Shown here: positions 60,276-64,000 of the stretch, piece by piece | How positions within the stretch are numbered: the stretch's first letter is position 1 | Layout: the number at the start of each line of letters is the position of its first letter | Assembly: GCA_023678885.1 (NCBI GenBank) | Contig: CM042962.1 | Span: 19,606,336 to 19,670,335 of the forward strand | Direction of reading: 5' to 3' | Origin: Pogostemon cablin | Lineage: Eukaryota > Streptophyta > Magnoliopsida > Lamiales > Lamiaceae | DNA length: 64,000 nt | Made by a program: the position numbers and the translations under genes | The notes under the pieces: generated by a model | Databases searched by the model: none | What the model saw: only the letters and a program-made list of their open reading frames with translations | What the model was told of the DNA's origin: nothing

Positions 60276-60778
60276 TTAGTCTCCATATACTCCCGAGTCC
60301 TCAGACGGGTCTGATTCGGAATTTTCATCCATTTCTCCTTCATTCATGGCTCCATTTGGCTCGTTATTGGGTTCCGGTGCCAGTGCCGGTGCCCGTGCCG
60401 GCTCTGCAAGGTAACCTATCATTGCTCTTCTTGCTCATTATGAATATCCCAGATATGATGTCCAGGAGGGGTGTTTGGCGGATACCATCTTGCGACTCTC
60501 ATGAACAAAACGGCTGTGAACTGCACGTGGTCCACTTGCGGAACTTGGTGTTGAACCGAGTGATGCATAAGGTCAGCATGTATGGAATAGGCCATGTCTT
60601 TCCAAGCCCACGGTAAGGTACTGATGAGCTTTAATCCAACCCAATAGTCAGTGATACCTTCACCTACATCCTTAACTTGTCTCCATAATTGTAGCATGTG
60701 AGCAATGTGAGTGGGCAAGTCATGTCGGACGTCCCGGTGATAATTCATGTAGGCTTGTTGTCTCGCCAAGTCACCCAT
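60276..60778 (-). pseudogene. Extra ORF in the Tekay leader, between primer-binding site and gag
   Basis: An open frame of 119 codons starts MGDLARQQAYMNYHRDVRHD (60778) and is Trp-rich (RHIAHMLQLWRQ-like segment, DYWVGLKLISTLPWAWKDM). Its stop at 60419 is immediately followed, in another frame, by a Pro/Ala-rich and then acidic tail (MNEGEMDENSESDPSEDSG) ending at 60276. The two pieces look like one ~165-residue protein with a single frame change near 60425-60440. It is on the coding strand of the element and upstream of gag. I do not recognise a family. It may be an element-encoded accessory protein or a captured sequence. Confidence 0.55.
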
Positions 60779-61090
60779 CTAGTGCGGTAATATTTTTACT
60801 AATCATATAGGTTCGCAATAAAATTCTAAATATTCATCATTTATCATAAAGAAAATCCCACATTATTCATATAAAATAAACTTTCATTTTAGGTCTAGCA
60901 TGTCATCAATTTATGCAATTTATACTTTCATACCTTGGTTGAAGCGGGCGTCGTACTAGGTGGATGCGTAGCAAGAGACTTTATTTAAACTTTTACACAT
61001 ATGCAAAATCATATCATTCAAGCCACGAAATTCACTTATGTGCGGAAATAAAAATTTAAAAATTTTTAAGCAAGTATACAGAATCGCATA

Positions 61091-61105
61091 CCTGCTCTGA
61101 TACCA
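61091..61105 (-). other. Primer-binding site, tRNA-iMet type
   Basis: Minus strand TGGTATCAGAGCAGG, complementary to the 3' end of plant initiator tRNA-Met, three bases inside the 5' LTR. Confidence 0.9.
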
Positions 61106-61108
61106 ATC

Positions 61109-63468
61109 TGTCACGTCCCATTTTTTTATCAAGGAAAATTCGAATTAGCATTTGAAATAAAATATTAAATAGGGCATGATAAAAAATTTTAAGTTATCAA
61201 GTAGGAAATAATTTGCAAACAAGAAAGAAATGGAAATGGAAATGGAAATGGTCCTATAAATTTCAGCAAACAACAAAAAAAGTTATCTAGCAAAATGAAA
61301 GAGTTAGCAAATGAGTTGTTTGTCCCACAAGTATTCTACAAGCTTTAGCAAAATAATTTATAAGCAAAGGGTCTAGATGTGGGATTAATCATTTAAGTTC
61401 TGCAAATTTCTACTTTAGAATATCAATTAAAGTATTTTGCAAAAGTTTTAAAAGTAAAGGGCTGAAAGTTCCAAAAAAAGAATCCATGTCCTGCAAACAT
61501 ACAGGACTTATTAAATAGACCAAGGTTTGTGCAAAATCATTTGCAACATTCTGCAGAAACTTTGCAAGAAGGCCTGTAAGTTTCATTCCTATTTTCTGCA
61601 AAATCTAAGGGTAGGACAATAAGTATTAATTCAATTCTGCAAAATTTCAATGAGGACAATAAGTATAGGTTCTTTTCTGCAAATTCCAAAGAGGACAGTA
61701 AGTATAGGATCTTCTGCAAACTTTTTAAAACAGGACAGTAAGTATAAAGTCTTCTGCAAAATTTCAAATAATCCCACTTATCCCATAACTTTAGTTTGTA
61801 TGACCAGTGGTAATTTAAGGCAAAGTAATCAAATGAAATACTCACTAGCAGGACACGTGTTCATCAATTCCTTTCCACTGTATCACCCCAATTGTTATCT
61901 ACTACTAATCTTGATATTAAAATTTAATTTGCCATGTGTGCTTGTACTTCCAAGTACAAGTCGGTCCACCTGTACAAAAAGAAACACTACCTACAGCATG
62001 TATGCAACCAATTTTTGAGGGAAAATATAGCAGCAAAGACATATTTCAAATGCTCCCATGAACGACAGCAAAGAGATCATGCATTGATTTTCCTAATTTC
62101 CACCAAGCTACCCTGACGACTCACGGAAGTATGTGACAGTGACCACGAACACGACTACACTCCTTCCAAACACAACCCCAAAATTTCAGGAACTACTCCA
62201 CTGTACCACTTATCACAAGATAAAAGCTTAACAGGTTTCAAAACGTATAACTCCAAATCTACTCATTGCAAAACAATATCCATCAAACTCTCGTTTTAAT
62301 TCAAATCAGTCACAACTACTCATGCTGCTAACCAATACCATGAATTTTAGACATCAATATTCAATAAGGAAAGAACTTGATTCCATGCATTATATAAACT
62401 GAAGTACATTAAAATGTTTATTCAGTCTCTTCGCCTACGCGCCCCCGTTCGTACGCTTTCGCCTCGCTTAACCTGAGATAAAATTAATTATCGGGGTGAG
62501 CAACACACGCTCAGTGAAAATCTAAACATGCTTACATACATCAAACAATCCATATACGAGAATTGAATTCACTTACAATACAATCTTATCATGTCAAAAT
62601 AAGGCACCTTTCGGCCCTTATCCGTGTAACTTTACGATATCGCGATTCGTTAGTAAGGCACTCCTTCACAGCCCTTACCCATGCTATAGTATGGCACCAT
62701 TACAGCCCATACCCGTGCTATAGTATGGCACTTATGCAGCCCATACCCATGCCATATAATATTTCATAACATTCAAGTATGATCATCAACTCATAAGTGA
62801 CAACAAATACAAGTTTAATTCAATTGACACACACGTAATCATCTAACACATATAAGTATGAAATAATCCCCACCTTTTTACCGTGTGAGTCTAAGTCTCA
62901 ATTATCAAACGTCTCGATCGGTGCTTCCTTCCAAACCTATAATTAAAGGACCGATCATTACCCCCTCATAACCATACAACTATACGTTACTACACAAGGT
63001 ATAATACGATATTGAGATCCAACTAGAATGAGAGGTGGAAAAAAATTTACGATGGCAGAGGAGAAGAGAAGAGAAAGGGAGAAAGAAAAAAGAAAAAAAG
63101 GAAGAAGAAGAAAAGAGAAGAACGAGTGAGAACTTCACCTTTCTCTCTTCGTTTGCAGCTGTGAAGTGGCGTCAATGTGTGTAGAGAATAAAGAAAGAAT
63201 GGAATTATATTACGGCTGATAAAAAAAAATACGCATCTCTTCATAGGATTTAACCAACTTTCCTAAGATATAGGTTGATAAGGGAAAATATATTATCTTC
63301 CTTAATGGATAAGGAGATCACATATATTTGTTTCTTGGGGAGTAAGAAACTTATCTATTTTAAATTTTGAGCTCACGGTTGATCAATGAATGGGCTGAGC
63401 TTGGATGTGGGCTTCAAAAATTTGGGCCATGACAGAAAAATCGCAGGTGAAACCTACGGGGTATTACA
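61109..63468 (-). repeat. 5' LTR of the Tekay element
   Basis: 2360 bp, nearly identical to 53201-55565 (about 25-30 differences by rough eye count), with the same internal repeat sets. The 5' LTR would drive transcription towards decreasing coordinates. Confidence 0.95.
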
Positions 63469-63473
63469 CCATC
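63469..63473. repeat. Target-site duplication (right) CCATC
   Basis: Pairs with 53196-53200. Confidence 0.9.
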
Positions 63474-63541
63474 CCACCTCCATTCCCACTGCTTATACGA
63501 CCTATCCCCACCTCCAGTTCACTGAAATCCATGGGCGGCAT
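63474..63541 (-). pseudogene. 5' end of the host ORF split by the Tekay element
   Basis: On the minus strand ATG at 63541 (MPPMDFSELEVGIGRISSGN) leads to the element border. After removal of the element and one CCATC copy the frame continues without interruption into 53200-52843. A second ATG three codons later is an alternative start. The protein is unidentified. Confidence 0.5.
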
Positions 63542-64000
63542 CGCCGCATCCTATTGACTCTGCTCCGGGTTCATCACCAAGAGGTTGGTAATTTTAGGGG
63601 AGAAATTAATTACTTTCAAGAGTCTTTGACATCTGTGATCGATTAATTCCGCTCGCTTGTTCCCTTCTTGATAGAAGATTAGATCTCGATACATAGTAAT
63701 TTCTTGATAATTCCGCTCGCTTGTCCTCATCGTATCCTGTTGTAAATGGTGTCACCGGAGTTGAAGCTCAGTTGCCCGGCGGGTTACCCGGCGGCGAGAG
63801 GAGGGTAGCGTTGGACTGCTTCTTAGACGGCGATAATAAGCCGCTATCTAATTTGAGAAGAGAGAAAGCAAAGAAGACGGCGCAGAGCTCCAAAAGTGAT
63901 AGCTGTACATGGAAAGATAAAGAAGAGAGATAAGATTAAATGGGGATCCGCGTATATAAAAAATCTGACCCATTTTAACTAAAAGGTCCGATTTTACCAT
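63542..64000 (-). promoter_or_regulatory. Possible upstream region of the split host gene
   Basis: Upstream of the ATG on the minus strand. No clear TATA box was identified with confidence. A direct repeat GATAATTCCGCTCGCTTGT-like occurs at about 63640-63662 and 63704-63725. A plus-strand ORF of 70 codons (63721-63933) has no recognisable motif and is not called. Confidence 0.25.

Larger units (their letters stand above)
53201..63468 (-). mobile_element. Tekay/Del-type Ty3/gypsy chromovirus, nearly complete, young
   Basis: LTRs of 2365 and 2360 bp with TG...CA ends, flanked by CCATC. On the minus strand: 5' LTR, tRNA-iMet primer-binding site, an extra leader ORF, gag with zinc fingers, protease, RT, RNase H, integrase, chromodomain, polypurine tract, 3' LTR. 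RT before integrase defines Ty3/gypsy, and the C-terminal chromodomain with the Tekay-like RT assigns the lineage. By rough eye count about 25-30 differences separate the LTRs (~1.2%), so insertion is recent. Several single-base deletions and one stop codon disrupt the polyprotein. Confidence 0.95.

Noticed and set aside
63721..63933. 70-codon plus-strand ORF at the right edge
   Set aside because: No recognisable motif, and the adjacent evidence favours a minus-strand gene; not enough support to call.

Overview
This window is nuclear DNA of a flowering plant, most likely a eudicot. It is AT-rich, contains introns, and is dominated by plant LTR retrotransposons of known lineages (Ty1/copia, a Tekay/Del-type chromovirus, and a Tat-like gag-protease element). 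It also holds Stowaway-type MITEs, a Ds-like hAT element, CACTA-type subterminal repeats and a 5'-truncated LINE. I see no bacterial, plastid or phage genes, and no rRNA, tRNA or CRISPR. All assignments rest on reading motifs by eye. Family comparisons are from memory, and divergence figures are rough manual counts.

Layout. 1-5385: retroelement debris, including a ~0.5-kb direct repeat rich in CACGG/CCGTG motifs, a reverse-oriented copia leader/gag fragment, and an LTR-like block with a minisatellite. 5386-10722: a decayed plus-strand copia element with only its 3' LTR. 10740-22990: a mosaic with a ceramide-synthase (LAG1/LOH) gene fragment, then an AT-rich minisatellite interrupted by about 11 kb. 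That 11-kb stretch has CACTA-like subterminal repeats, decayed exons of a TIP1/PAT24-type DHHC palmitoyltransferase, and a copia element (13895-20906) bounded by a GATGG target duplication. 24615-25658: a Ds-like hAT element with an 8-bp target duplication. 25911-30609: three MITEs, tandem duplications and a LINE tail. 31116-33728: the best host-gene candidate, a two-exon gene of unknown function with an apparent frameshift in exon 2. 35227-48702: an old minus-strand copia element split by a Tat-like gag-protease element without reverse transcriptase (37004-45335, target duplication CATAT). 50080-53200: a gene-like block, another copy of the minisatellite, and the 3' part of a minus-strand ORF. 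53201-63468: a young, nearly complete Tekay-type element (target duplication CCATC) inserted in frame into that ORF, whose 5' end resumes at 63474-63541.

How it fits together. The window is a nest of insertions of different ages. By rough count, LTR divergence is about 1% for the Tekay element, about 7% for the minus-strand copia and about 8-9% for the Tat-like element. None of the retroelements can encode a full set of its own proteins as written. The most unusual items are the gene-fragment-carrying region at 10.7-22.5 kb, the extra ORF between the primer-binding site and gag of the Tekay element, and the copia leader that appears three times next to unrelated upstream sequence.
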